Shown: positions 18,311 through 27,181, numbered from the stretch's first letter. The stretch is DNA of 64,000 bases from Pelagibius sp028280305 (GCF_965233615.1 NZ_OZ247495.1); one strand, 5' to 3'. Notes: generated by a model not told the origin, from the sequence alone. Program-made: numbers and translations.

Positions 18311-18616
18311 TTAGCGAGCCGTTGCCTTGCGACGGCTTTCGCGCTTCAGGGGGCGCGAGACCGGGCAGACTTCCTGAACGAAACCGTTCAGGGTGTTCAC
18401 CAGGTTCTCCTCGACCAGCCGGTAGTGAATGAACTGCCCGCGCTTGTCGCCGGCGATCAGGCCGGCGTTTTCCAGGATAGAAAGATGCTTGGAGATCGAG
18501 GGCTTGGAAATGTCGAAGCGCTCGGCAATATCCCCTGCCGTCAACTCGCTGGCGGAGAGGTAGGCCAGGATCTTACGCCGTACCGTCGACGACAACGCCT
18601 GAAAGACCTTCTCCAT
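18311..18616 (-). CDS. ArsR-family winged-helix regulator
   Basis: A 101-residue regulator. The winged helix runs from ALSSTVRRKILAYL through the recognition helix DISKPSISKHLSILENAGLI to the wing GDKRGQFIHYRL. Only one Cys is present, near the C-terminus (QEVCPV), and the classic metal-binding ELCVCDL motif is absent, so it may be of the non-metal SdpR-like type. It is convergent with the coiled-coil gene and divergent from the Kef-type antiporter, so either could be its target. The ligand is unknown. Confidence 0.88.
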   Translation of the reverse strand: MEKVFQALSSTVRRKILAYLSASELTAGDIAERFDISKPSISKHLSILENAGLIAGDKRGQFIHYRLVEENLVNTLNGFVQEVCPVSRPLKRESRRKATAR

Positions 18617-18758
18617 ATCTTACCTTTCCGCGCTTTGGTCTGCAGGCCGCCTTGGGCCCCTGAGATTTAGCTGCTTAACTAATCAATATATAGGGCCAGG
18701 GTGGAAGCCAGGCAAGACGGCAGACATCCGGCGTTCCAGCCATTATACCGAAGGACCG

Positions 18759-20585
18759 GTGAACCGGGCCGGTTGCCTGGCCCCCAGACCCAAACGGAGC
18801 GTCCCTTTGGCCCTTCTTCCTCAAGCAGCCATCTTCCTGGGCGCCGCCGTGGTGGCGGTGCCGCTGTCAAAGCGCCTCGGCTTTGGGGCGATCCTCGGAT
18901 ACCTTGCCGCCGGCCTGGCCATCGGCCCTGGCGGCTTCGGTCTGATCTCCCAAGTCGATGCGATTCTCCATTTTGCCGAGTTCGGTGTCGTCCTTCTACT
19001 CTTCGTCATCGGTCTGGAACTGCAACCCAGCCGCCTCTGGGCCATGCGCAAATCCGTCTTCGGTTTAGGGCTGGCGCAGGTGATGGTGACCGCCGTTCCC
19101 CTTGGACTGGCGGCCCTGATCTACGGCCTCACCATCGAGACGGCAATCATCATCGGCCTCGGCCTGTCGCTGTCTTCCACGGCCTTTGCCCTGCAAAGCC
19201 TGGCCGAGAAGAACGAGCTGACCACGCGGCACGGCCGCTCGGCCTTTTCCATTCTGCTATTCCAGGATCTTGCGGTTATCCCGCTGATCGCGATGATCCC
19301 CCTTCTCGCACCGGCCGGTGGCGACAGCGGCGGCGGCAGCGGCTGGCTGGAAGCGGCCAAGGTGGTGGCCGTGCTCGCCGCGGTCATCGTCGGCGGCCGC
19401 TACTTTCTGCGTTATGCACTGCGCATCGTCGCCCTCACCAAGGTTCGGGAGATTTTCACCGCCATGGCGCTGCTGACGGTGACCGGCACCGCCCTGATCA
19501 TGGAGTCCATCGGTCTTTCCATGGCGCTCGGTGCCTTCCTGGCCGGCATGCTGCTGGCGGACTCCGAATACCGCCATGCCCTGGAAGCGGATATCGAGCC
19601 TTTCAAGGGATTGCTGCTCGGCCTCTTCTTCATTGCGGTCGGCATGTCCTTGAACATCTCGCTGATCTTCGAAAGCCCCTTGGAGATCATCGGCTGGGTG
19701 ATTTTCCTGATGGCGACCAAAGGGCTGATCTTGGCCGTGCTGGGACGTTTCGCGGGATTGAACTGGACCTCGGCCCGTAATCTGGCGGCAGCCATCTCTC
19801 AAGGCGGTGAGTTTGCTTTCGTCATTTTCGGCATCGCCGTCGCCGCACAGTTGATGGACAACGGCCTGGCAGATCTCCTGATCGTCGTGGTGACCCTTTC
19901 AATGGCGGCCACCCCGCTGCTCGCCGCGGCCAACAGCTGGCTGTCCGGCCGCGGTAAAAGCCAGGAGGAAACACCGACCAAGCCTGAAGACATGGAAGAA
20001 AACCAGGTCATCATCGCCGGCTTCGGGCGCTTCGGGCAGATCATCGCCCGCATCCTCCGCGCCAGGAAGATCGGTTTCACGGCGCTCGACGTGAGTGCCG
20101 AACAGGTCGACTTCGTCAAACGCTTCGGCAACAAGATCTACTATGGCGACGCGTCGCGGCTCGATCTGCTGCGGGCGGCCCAGGCGGACAAGGCGGTGAT
20201 CTTCGTGCTGGCCATCGACGATGTCGAAGCGTCGCTGCAAACGGCCGCTACGGTGACCGAGCACTTTCCGAACCTGACCATCTATGCCAGAGCGCGAAAC
20301 CGCAAGCACGCCCATCAGCTCATGGATCTGGGCATCACCAACATCCGCCGCGAGACCCTGCACGCCAGCCTGGATCTTTCGCAGGCCGTTCTTGCCGGGC
20401 TCGGCCTGCCGGCCACGGAAGCGGCACGCAGCGTGAAGACCTTTCAGGAGCATGACGAGCGTCGCCTTGTCGCCCAGCATGCGGAACACAATGACGAGGA
20501 GAAAATGATCTACATGGCAAAGGAGGCCGCCGAAGAACTGGAAGAGCTGTTCGATCATGATGCCCGGACGGAGGCGGCGGAATGA
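18759..20585 (+). CDS. Kef-type monovalent cation:proton antiporter (CPA2)
   Basis: 608 residues. The N-terminal two-thirds is a CPA2 membrane domain of about 12 helices, with LGYLAAGLAIGPGGFGLI and GLGLSLSSTAFALQSL. A cytoplasmic TrkA-N domain follows (QVIIAGFGRFGQIIARILRA, then YYGDASRLDLLRAA), which binds NAD(H) or glutathione adducts in Kef proteins. Probably exports K+ in exchange for H+. The frame begins at GTG 18759; no better start is visible near the first helix. The short charged tail ends the protein. It is followed after 40 bases by a thioesterase gene. Confidence 0.92.
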   Translation: MNRAGCLAPRPKRSVPLALLPQAAIFLGAAVVAVPLSKRLGFGAILGYLAAGLAIGPGGFGLISQVDAILHFAEFGVVLLLFVIGLELQPSRLWAMRKSVFGLGLAQVMVTAVPLGLAALIYGLTIETAIIIGLGLSLSSTAFALQSLAEKNELTTRHGRSAFSILLFQDLAVIPLIAMIPLLAPAGGDSGGGSGWLEAAKVVAVLAAVIVGGRYFLRYALRIVALTKVREIFTAMALLTVTGTALIMESIGLSMALGAFLAGMLLADSEYRHALEADIEPFKGLLLGLFFIAVGMSLNISLIFESPLEIIGWVIFLMATKGLILAVLGRFAGLNWTSARNLAAAISQGGEFAFVIFGIAVAAQLMDNGLADLLIVVVTLSMAATPLLAAANSWLSGRGKSQEETPTKPEDMEENQVIIAGFGRFGQIIARILRARKIGFTALDVSAEQVDFVKRFGNKIYYGDASRLDLLRAAQADKAVIFVLAIDDVEASLQTAATVTEHFPNLTIYARARNRKHAHQLMDLGITNIRRETLHASLDLSQAVLAGLGLPATEAARSVKTFQEHDERRLVAQHAEHNDEEKMIYMAKEAAEELEELFDHDARTEAAE

Positions 20586-20625
20586 TCGGACGCGGCACGA
20601 GGGACGGATCGAGGAGAGTGCGGCA

Positions 20626-21111
20626 ATGAGCCCGGAAGGCAGCAACAAGCCGAGGCGTGGACTGATCCCGCTGGAGACGGTAAGGCAGATATCCGGTCTC
20701 GCCCTGCTTCAGGGCATGGTGGAGGGCCGCTTTCCGCCGCCCCCCATGGCGGAGACCCTCGACTTCGCCCTCATCTCCGCAAAGCATGGAGAAGCGGTCT
20801 TTCGCGGCACGCCCGGCTCTCACCATTACAATCCCCTGGGCACCGTGCACGGCGGATACGCGGCCACACTGCTCGATTCCGCCCTGGGCTGCGCCGTGCA
20901 CAGCACCCTGGAAGCCGGCGAAGCTTACACAACGATGGAATTCAAGGTGCATCTGGTGCGGGCGATGACCGAGGCGACCGGTGATGTGCTGGCGCAAGGC
21001 CAAGTGATCCATCGCGGCCGACGCTCAGCAACGGCAGAGGCCAAGCTTGTTGATGATGCCGGCAAGCTTTACGCGCACGGCACGACCACCTGTATGATTC
21101 TTCCGATTTAG
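20626..21111 (+). CDS. PaaI-family hotdog thioesterase
   Basis: 162 residues from ATG 20626 (GAGGAGAG upstream; frame open from 20557). The hotdog thioesterase core is clear: NPLGTVHGGYAATLLDSALG, with the family HGG, then YTTMEFKVHLVRAM and GRRSATAEAKLVDDAGKLYA. Likely hydrolyses an acyl-CoA or aryl-CoA; the substrate is not known. It lies just downstream of the antiporter gene and may share its transcript. Confidence 0.88.
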   Translation: MSPEGSNKPRRGLIPLETVRQISGLALLQGMVEGRFPPPPMAETLDFALISAKHGEAVFRGTPGSHHYNPLGTVHGGYAATLLDSALGCAVHSTLEAGEAYTTMEFKVHLVRAMTEATGDVLAQGQVIHRGRRSATAEAKLVDDAGKLYAHGTTTCMILPI

Positions 21112-21157
21112 AAAAACGCCTCAGCCAAGAAAGCACGCCGATGGCGGCAGGCCGGCG

Positions 21158-21367
21158 TCAACCCGATCCGAAGCGCAACGGCGCCGCCTGGCGGTCATTG
21201 CTGTTGTCGGCGGCAGGCATGTTATCGACGGCACGGCCACCAACCACCGCTTTGCGGCCAGGGCTGACCCCCGCCTTGCGGCCGGTCAGGTGGCGTTCCC
21301 GCAACACCTCTTCGAGGCTGCGCAACGGCTTCAGGAGGTAGGGGCTGAGGGGTTGTTTCGTCGTCAT
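21158..21367 (-). CDS. Small protein, unknown (MTTKQPLSPYLLKPLRSLEE)
   Basis: 69 residues starting MTTKQPLSPYLLKPLRSLEE, then a basic helix and a Gly/Arg/Ala-rich tail. The compact SPYLL-x-PLRSLEE motif looks conserved rather than random, but I cannot name a family. Its ATG (21365-21367) is four bases past the stop of the zinc-ribbon gene upstream, which suggests coupled translation. An alternative start at 21394 overlaps that gene. Modest confidence that it is real. Confidence 0.42.
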   Translation of the reverse strand: MTTKQPLSPYLLKPLRSLEEVLRERHLTGRKAGVSPGRKAVVGGRAVDNMPAADNSNDRQAAPLRFGSG

Positions 21368-21370
21368 AGT

Positions 21371-21565
21371 CTTACATACGCCGGCAACGCGCAAAACGGT
21401 TCAGCCGGCCTAGCCCTCGCGCCAAGCAGCCGTGGATTTGCATCGCTTACAGATGCGTTCTCCCGACCAAGTGCTTTCAAAGTGGTCGCGGCATTTAAGG
21501 CAGCTTCGAATCACTGAATCCTGGCGGGAAACGGCTTCCGGCTTTTTCAAAGATGTCTGGCTCAT
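21371..21565 (-). CDS. Small zinc-ribbon protein
   Basis: A 64-residue reading frame found by translating the gap. After a polar N-terminus (MSQTSLKKPEAVSRQ) comes IRSCLKCRDHFESTWSGERI, then CKRCKSTAAW: two CxxC knuckles 17 residues apart, the layout of a zinc ribbon, with the S-x-W-x-GER-x-C pattern of small alphaproteobacterial proteins. After AAW the sequence turns into low-value Arg-rich residues, so the C-terminus may have been altered by a frameshift. The ribosome site is weak. Function unknown, perhaps nucleic-acid or protein binding. Confidence 0.55.
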
Positions 21566-21781
21566 AGGGGTTACTTGGGTTTTGGATTCAAGTATTTCAA
21601 GGGGTTAAGAGCCAAGCCGTACGGCAAAGGCGCGCTTCTTCGCAACCATGACAAGAACTTGGGATTGACTTCCTGGATACTCGGTGGGGATTGCCAACCA
21701 TGATATGCAGGGCGCGCCAAGCTTCGCGCTTAACGTGCGCGCTTGGGTCACATCCCTGGGATCGAGGCCAAAGCCCAGGCT

Positions 21782-23002
21782 CTAGGCAGCCTGTGGTACC
21801 CTTCGGCCCCTAAAGCCACCATCCATGCCGAAGAAAGGCCGCAGGGCATTGCCCAGGTAGCTGCCGCCCAGCGCCGCGGCAAACCACAGCCAGCCGTGGA
21901 GACTGCCCGAGGCGACGCCGCTGAAGTAGGCGCCGACGTTACAGCCATAGGCCAGACGCGCGCCGTAACCCATCAGCAAACCACCCAGGGCCGCGGCAAG
22001 CACCCTGCGCCAGGGCAGCCGCCAGGCCGGATTGAACTTTCCGGCAAGCCCGGCGGCCAGCAGAGCGCCGACAATCACGCCGAAGTTCATCACCGAGGTG
22101 CTGTTCGCGAACACCGAGCCCGCCAATGCACGGCTCGGAAAAGGCCAGGTCCAGAACGCCCAGGTGGAAAGGTCAAGACCCGCGGCGCTGGCCAGCTTGC
22201 CGCCCCAGAGCGTGTAGCCGAAACTGATTGTCCAGGGGTGACCGGCGGAGACCAGGGTCACGGCATTGAGGACCGCCAGCAAGACAGCGCCCCAGAGCAG
22301 CGGCCAGGGGCCGGAAACAAGCCGGCGCCATCCCGTCGGCCCGACGGTCCCGGATGCCGCTGCGCCAGGACGGCGGCGCCGTTCGACCCACAGCGTGAAT
22401 GCGGCAATCGCTGCCAGAAGCGCCAACTGCGCCGCCAGGGCCTGAAACAGGCCCCACTCTCGCAGGATGGAAACGCTGCCCCAGCTTGCGGTCTCAATCC
22501 ACCACGGCATATGGGCGGTACCGATGAGCGAGCCGATCATGAAAAAGATCAGTGCAAAGACCATGTGGGTCGAGCCGCCGCCGACCGTATAGAGGGTGCC
22601 GGAGGCGCAGCCACCCGCCAGTTGCATACCGACGCCGAAGATGGCGGCACCGACCGCGACCGATATGCCCAAGGGTGCCACCGCTCCGCCGCCGACCGGC
22701 TGGCCGAGAAAAGAGCCGTGATCGATCAACGGAAAAAACAACAGGCTTGCCAAGCCCAGCATCACCATTTGAGCGCGCAGGCCGGCGCCCCTGCCCTCGG
22801 CGATGAAAACCCGCCAGGCGGACGCAAACCCGAAGGCGGCGTGATAGAGGACCAGCCCCAGCGCCGCGCCCAGGATGTAAAGCCAGGCCATTTTGCCGCT
22901 GGCGCCTTCGGCGATATAGAGGGCGCCGGCGGCGAGCAACACAAGCGCCGGGCCCGACACGCGCCAGTCCGGCCGGTGAACTGCATCTGCAAGGCTTGTC
23001 AT
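21782..23002 (-). CDS. YeeE/YedE-family thiosulfate transporter (TsuA-like)
   Basis: A 406-residue inner-membrane protein with about ten hydrophobic segments. The family marks are the repeated cysteine motifs: GVGMQLAGGCASGTLYTVGG, and in the second half GYGARLAYGCNVGAYFSG followed by ASGSLHGWLWF. In TsuA, cysteines of this kind relay thiosulfate through the membrane. It lies 50 bases downstream of an exported rhodanese in the same direction, which supports a role in importing sulfur compounds. Substrate is inferred from the family. Confidence 0.88.
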   Translation of the reverse strand: MTSLADAVHRPDWRVSGPALVLLAAGALYIAEGASGKMAWLYILGAALGLVLYHAAFGFASAWRVFIAEGRGAGLRAQMVMLGLASLLFFPLIDHGSFLGQPVGGGAVAPLGISVAVGAAIFGVGMQLAGGCASGTLYTVGGGSTHMVFALIFFMIGSLIGTAHMPWWIETASWGSVSILREWGLFQALAAQLALLAAIAAFTLWVERRRRPGAAASGTVGPTGWRRLVSGPWPLLWGAVLLAVLNAVTLVSAGHPWTISFGYTLWGGKLASAAGLDLSTWAFWTWPFPSRALAGSVFANSTSVMNFGVIVGALLAAGLAGKFNPAWRLPWRRVLAAALGGLLMGYGARLAYGCNVGAYFSGVASGSLHGWLWFAAALGGSYLGNALRPFFGMDGGFRGRRVPQAA

Positions 23003-23052
23003 GGCAGCCAGGTCACTTCTCCATGCCGCTGTAAGGGGTGGTTCTTGGCGTG

Positions 23053-24030
23053 CTACTGGCCTTTCACTTCGATCGGCAGGTCCTTCTGGGCCGTCCAGTC
23101 GACCATCGATCCGTCATAGAGGCGTACGTTCTTGCGGCCGAGGATTTCGCTCTGAGCAAACCAACCCAGCGAAGCCCAGTGGCCGGTGTTGCAAAAGGTG
23201 ATCGCCCCTTCGTCCTCGGCGCCGACACCGGCGGCCTGCAGCAGTTCGGAAACCCGGCCGCTGCTGACGAAGCGGCCTTTGTCGTCGGTCAGTTGACTCT
23301 CCGGGACCGATACCGCCCCGGGAATGGTGCCCGGGCGCTGAGCCGCCGGATGACTGCTCTGGCCGAGATACTGGGCAGTCGGCCGGTTGTCGATCAGCAC
23401 CGTCCCGGCCTTCATCGCAGCCGCGACATCGTTGCGGTCGGCGATCATCTCGGGCCGGAAATCGGCTGTGAAGATGGTGGCTTCAGGGCTCGACGGACCG
23501 CGGGCAACCGGGTTCGACGGATCAGCCGCGTAGGCGCGGTAACCGCCGTCGAGGATTGAAACCGCATCGTGGCCCAGGACCTTGAAGGTCCAGTAAACCC
23601 GGGTGGCGCTGCCCATCTCCAGAGCGCTGGCACCGGCAGCGACGATGACCACATGGTCGTCGTTGCCGATGCCAAGGCCGCCGATCAGCGCTTCCAGATC
23701 GGCAACCGGCGGAAGCTGACCGGGCACGCCGTCGCGCTTGCTGCGCCAACCGTCCCGCAGATAGTCGCTGTAGACGGAGCCGGGGATGTGACCCTCGGCA
23801 AAGACCGCAGCCGACCCGCCGCCGATCTTGTTGCGGATGTCCAGCAGACGGACGTCATCCCGCGCGGCATTGGCCTTCACCCAATCAACATCGACAAGCG
23901 GCTCAACACTCCCGGCGGCGGGCGCGGGCGAAGGCTGCGCCAAAACGGCGCCCAGCAGAAAAAAGGCCGCCAAAACCGCCTCGCCGGCGGCCCGGAGACG
24001 GCCCCGTTGTGGTGAGTCGATCTGAGACAT
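23053..24030 (-). CDS. Exported rhodanese-type sulfurtransferase
   Basis: A two-domain rhodanese of about 325 residues with a signal peptide (VLAAFFLLGAVLAQPSPAPA). The first domain (DVRLLDIRNKIGG ... GHIPGSVYSDY) is catalytically silent. The second has the active Cys in ITFCNTGHWASLGW. It would move sulfane sulfur between thiosulfate and an acceptor in the periplasm. ATG 24030 is preferred over the upstream start at 24051 because GGAAGGG precedes it. It lies upstream of the YedE-type transporter, likely one operon for sulfur uptake or detoxification. Confidence 0.9.
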   Translation of the reverse strand: MSQIDSPQRGRLRAAGEAVLAAFFLLGAVLAQPSPAPAAGSVEPLVDVDWVKANAARDDVRLLDIRNKIGGGSAAVFAEGHIPGSVYSDYLRDGWRSKRDGVPGQLPPVADLEALIGGLGIGNDDHVVIVAAGASALEMGSATRVYWTFKVLGHDAVSILDGGYRAYAADPSNPVARGPSSPEATIFTADFRPEMIADRNDVAAAMKAGTVLIDNRPTAQYLGQSSHPAAQRPGTIPGAVSVPESQLTDDKGRFVSSGRVSELLQAAGVGAEDEGAITFCNTGHWASLGWFAQSEILGRKNVRLYDGSMVDWTAQKDLPIEVKGQ

Positions 24031-24374
24031 CTGCGGCCCTTCCGTCATCAACGATCATTCGATAATTAATCATTACACGATGTAAATTTTTCTAAAATAA
24101 CAAATAAATAATGTTATTTATGCCGCTATTTTGCCCCTTGCGGTATCGCGCGACAGTCGATTGAAAGAAAATTGTGACGTTACGGACCGCTGGCGATTTG
24201 TTGTTTTGCCGCGCGGTCCTTTGATGGGGGAATATGTGTTGTGCTTTTGCCGTGCCGGCACCGGGCATTCCCGGCGTTGGCATTATTTCGGTTGGTGATC
24301 GCCTGAGTTGGCGATCGTCTGACCGGAAAGCGGCAGCACGGCTGGGAGAGCCGTATTTTCGGAGGGATACTTTA
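24031..24374. promoter_or_regulatory. Divergent promoter region with inverted repeats
   Basis: The gap between the rhodanese and the Sel1-repeat gene is AT-rich at 24056-24125 and has no gene. It holds AAATAAC and GTTATTT as an inverted repeat (about 24095-24119), the kind of AT-rich dyad bound by ArsR-type sulfur sensors, and a perfect hairpin GATCGCC-TGAGTT-GGCGATC at 24297-24316 in the leader of the plus-strand gene. The regulator is not identified. Confidence 0.4.
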
Positions 24375-25424
24375 ATGATCAGCAATCGCTATGCCGGACG
24401 CTATACCGGACGTGGCTTCAGAGCCGCCGCCGCCCTTGTCCTGCTGGGCCCGGTGGTCGTCGCCTGCACGGAAGTCAAGGACGCCTTGGACGGCGCTAAC
24501 GATGGCATGTCGGGCGCGCTGACCAGCGACGGAACACCGGCAGCCAGCAGCGAACAGGCCGCCCTGGTGGATACGGCGGCCCTGAATGCGCTCTATGACG
24601 AAGGTCTGAGCCTGCGGCAGGGCGGCGCCGAAGACGAAGCCATCATCCGCTTCAAGGAAGCAGCCGAACGGGGCCATGGCCCCGCCGCCTTCGAACTTGG
24701 CGAGGCCTACAACCAGGGGCGCGGCGTCGATCAGGACTTAAGCGCTGGCGCAAAGTGGATCAATGCGGCAGCCGCGCGCGGTGAACCGCGGGCGCAGTAT
24801 GTCGTCGGCGCGGCCTACTATAACGGTGATGACGTCGAGCAGGATTTTGTCCGCGCTGCAGGATATCTGGAGAACGCCGCCGATCAGAATTATGCCCCGG
24901 CTCAGTTCCTCCTGGCTGAATGTTATGCCAACGGACGCGGTGTGACCAAGAACCTCGCCTGGGCTGCGCGCTGGTACGGCAAGGCCGCCGAACAGGGACA
25001 TCTGGACGGCGCCTTTTCCTATGGAGTCATCCAGGCTGCCGGGCTGGGTCTGCCGACCAACCTGCCCGCGGGCTATGGCTGGCTTTCTATCGCAGAACAG
25101 AAGGGCCATGCGAATGCGAAAGACATTCGCGCCGCCATCGCCAACAACATGTCGGCACGCGAACTGGAAGTCGGTAAAGCCCGCGCGGCGGCTTTTGAAC
25201 CGCAGAGCGATCAAGTCTTTGCCGACAAACCGACCGTTATGTTCGTTCAGCACAGCCTGAACCAACTCGGCTTCAATGCGGGCAGTGTGGACGGGCTGCC
25301 GGGTCCGCGGACCCGTGGAGCGATCGACGCCTATCAGAAAAGTGTTGGCCTTGGAGACAGCGATCCGGAGATTACGCCTGAGTTGCTGCAGCGCCTTTTC
25401 GAAAGCCAGCAGAATACAGCCTGA
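24375..25424 (+). CDS. Sel1-repeat lipoprotein with peptidoglycan-binding domain
   Basis: 349 residues from ATG 24375 (GGAGGGAT upstream; frame open from 24234). An N-terminal lipoprotein signal ends at a lipobox (LLGPVVVACTE, Cys about residue 31). Four or so Sel1/TPR-like repeats follow, each with the A-x-x-x-LG-x-x-Y-x-x-G-x-G pattern (FELGEAYNQGRGVDQDLSAG; FLLAECYANGRGVTKNLAWA). The C-terminus is a PG_binding_1 domain (VQHSLNQLGFNAGSVDGLPG then RTRGAIDAYQ). It is likely anchored in the envelope and bound to peptidoglycan as a scaffold. The role is inferred. Confidence 0.88.
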   Translation: MISNRYAGRYTGRGFRAAAALVLLGPVVVACTEVKDALDGANDGMSGALTSDGTPAASSEQAALVDTAALNALYDEGLSLRQGGAEDEAIIRFKEAAERGHGPAAFELGEAYNQGRGVDQDLSAGAKWINAAAARGEPRAQYVVGAAYYNGDDVEQDFVRAAGYLENAADQNYAPAQFLLAECYANGRGVTKNLAWAARWYGKAAEQGHLDGAFSYGVIQAAGLGLPTNLPAGYGWLSIAEQKGHANAKDIRAAIANNMSARELEVGKARAAAFEPQSDQVFADKPTVMFVQHSLNQLGFNAGSVDGLPGPRTRGAIDAYQKSVGLGDSDPEITPELLQRLFESQQNTA

Positions 25425-25701
25425 GTCCTGAGCGGAAATCGAAGTGAGAGCGCCGGCGGCCAACGGGAGGCCAGCCGAAATCGGCTTTCTCGGCTGTATT
25501 CTGGAAGTCTAAAGGCCACCGGTATTTGGCATTCTCTTTGCCATGACAAATCGGCCTTCGGCACGGACAGATAACCGTCTGCAAAGACCCGCGCGTCTCG
25601 CCCGTTTGATTGATTGGCAATTAACGGTATGATTAATACTGCCTTAGGAGTTGTGCCGCAGGTTGCGTTGCAGCAGCGCGAAACAACAATGCGGGGGATC
25701 A

Positions 25702-26151
25702 TTGCCAGTTCCGGTTTATCGGCTCATGTACATAAGCACGTCGAAACAGGCGATGGGCGAGCAGGAACTCGAGGCCATTCTGTCGGTTGCGCGCGAAAAA
25801 AACATCGATTTGGGTGTCTCCGGCCTGCTGCTCTATGTCGACCGCCACTTCCTGCAGTACCTGGAGGGGGAGCAGGGGGTGGTTGAAGACCTCTACCGGC
25901 ACATCGAAAAAGACGAAAGGCATTCCGGCGTGATGCGGCTTTTCGCCGGCCTTTACGACCGGCGTATCTTTACCGACTGGTCGATGGGCTTCCACCGCCT
26001 CAGCGAAGACGAACAGGCGGAGCTGTCCGGCGCCATCGATCTCTGCAAGAACTCCGTCCGCGATACCCTGCCCGAAGAAGCGCCCGAAGAGATTGTCATA
26101 TTCATGGAGAGCTTCTACCGCACCAGCAAGGGTCTGCGCGACCACGCGTGA
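25702..26151 (+). CDS. BLUF-domain blue-light sensor
   Basis: A short FAD-binding photoreceptor of about 149 residues. All key BLUF residues are present: the Tyr in VYRLMYISTS, the Asn in KNIDLGVSGLLLY, the Gln in HFLQYLEGEQG, and the Trp and Met in FTDWSMGFHRL. A short C-terminal helical cap follows and there is no output domain, as in PixD-type proteins, which signal by binding partners. No ATG lies before the domain. TTG 25702, with GCGGGGG upstream, gives the normal domain start; the frame opens at another TTG, 25651. It stands alone, and no partner gene is apparent. Confidence 0.88.
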   Translation: MPVPVYRLMYISTSKQAMGEQELEAILSVAREKNIDLGVSGLLLYVDRHFLQYLEGEQGVVEDLYRHIEKDERHSGVMRLFAGLYDRRIFTDWSMGFHRLSEDEQAELSGAIDLCKNSVRDTLPEEAPEEIVIFMESFYRTSKGLRDHA

Positions 26152-26207
26152 TGTGGCGGGGCGGCGGCTGATCGGCTAGCGGCCGGTGGTCCGGAAAACT
26201 TCGGAAA

Positions 26208-26966
26208 TCAGAACAAGTTCATTTGAGAAGGCGCTTCGGGCAGGCGTTCTTCCTCCAGCAATCCGGCATCATCGTTTCTGACCGCGTTGACCCGTTTCGA
26301 GACAGGGGTCAGGGCCAGCGCCTCGCCCGGCAAGGGCCGCAACAAAGGCTTGAGGGCCGTGGGACTGCTGGCCGGGTCGAGCCACTGCCCGACATCATCT
26401 TTCGACAGAATAACCGGCATGCGGTGATGGACCGTCGCCATCACCTCGTTGGCCGCCGTGGTGATCAGCGCACAGGTGTCCCTGGCCCGGCCCTGGTTGC
26501 TGTTGGCATCGCTGCCCACACCTGCAGGTTCCCAGATCGCCGCAAAAGCGAAAGGTCCACCCTCCAACAGACGAACATGGTAGGGCTGACGATTGCCGCC
26601 CTGCCGCCATTCGTAAAAGCCGTCAGCGAAAACCACACAACGCCTAGACCGGAACGCAGCGCGAAACGATGGTTTCTCGGCGACGGTCTCGGCACGCGCA
26701 TTGATCAGCGGTGCCATCGGCCGCGCGCCAACCGCCTTGCCGTCATTGGCCGCGCCATCATTGGCCCGGCCCTCTTTCGACCAAGACGGCACAAGGCCCC
26801 ACTGCAGCCAGGCGAAGTGACGCTGCAGGTCTTCGCCCAACCGCATTGCCGCCACCGGCTCCCCCGGAGCGATGTTGAAGCGCACGGTCAGATTCGGCAT
26901 CTCGGGGAAACCGAAAAGCTGGCGCACGGCCGCCAAGGGCGTTGTCAGCAGGAAGCGGCCGCACAT
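26208..26966 (-). CDS. SOS response-associated peptidase family protein (YedK/HMCES)
   Basis: 252 residues. The family forms a covalent bond through Cys2 with abasic sites in single-stranded DNA and shields them. The sequence starts MCGRFLLTT, so Cys2 is in place. NIAPGEPVAAMR and WGLVPSW follow, with the conserved NARAETVAEKPSFRAAFRSR and the Glu in FYEW. Near the C-terminus are VHHRMPVIL and the WLDP segment, also typical. It is divergent from nrdA, so a genome-maintenance gene lies beside nucleotide supply. Confidence 0.94.
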   Translation of the reverse strand: MCGRFLLTTPLAAVRQLFGFPEMPNLTVRFNIAPGEPVAAMRLGEDLQRHFAWLQWGLVPSWSKEGRANDGAANDGKAVGARPMAPLINARAETVAEKPSFRAAFRSRRCVVFADGFYEWRQGGNRQPYHVRLLEGGPFAFAAIWEPAGVGSDANSNQGRARDTCALITTAANEVMATVHHRMPVILSKDDVGQWLDPASSPTALKPLLRPLPGEALALTPVSKRVNAVRNDDAGLLEEERLPEAPSQMNLF

Positions 26967-27092
26967 AGCAAAGACAGCTTTCTTGTGGGTAACCGCGCCT
27001 CTGCCCTTGCGGGAAAAGCCCTAAGCGCTACTATGATTAATGTTCTTATTTTGTTCACGATGACAGAATCAAGACAGCTGGATAGATTTGGT

Positions 27093-27181
27093 CCACATTT
27101 GGTGTGGGGCCAGGGGCATCAACCCAAGATGTAGTGGAGTTACGCTCCGTTTTCACATTTGAATTTTCCACAAGCTGTGGA
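27093..27181. promoter_or_regulatory. Paired palindromes upstream of nrdA
   Basis: CCACATTTGGTGTGG (27093-27107) and TCCACAAGCTGTGGA (27167-27181) are two dyads sharing the CCACA...TGTGG half-sites, with centres 74 bases apart (close to seven helical turns). The second includes TTTTCCACA, which fits the relaxed DnaA-box consensus, and ends 16 bases before the nrdA ATG. They could serve NrdR-like or DnaA control of nrdA and nrdB. Assignment is inference. Confidence 0.45.
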
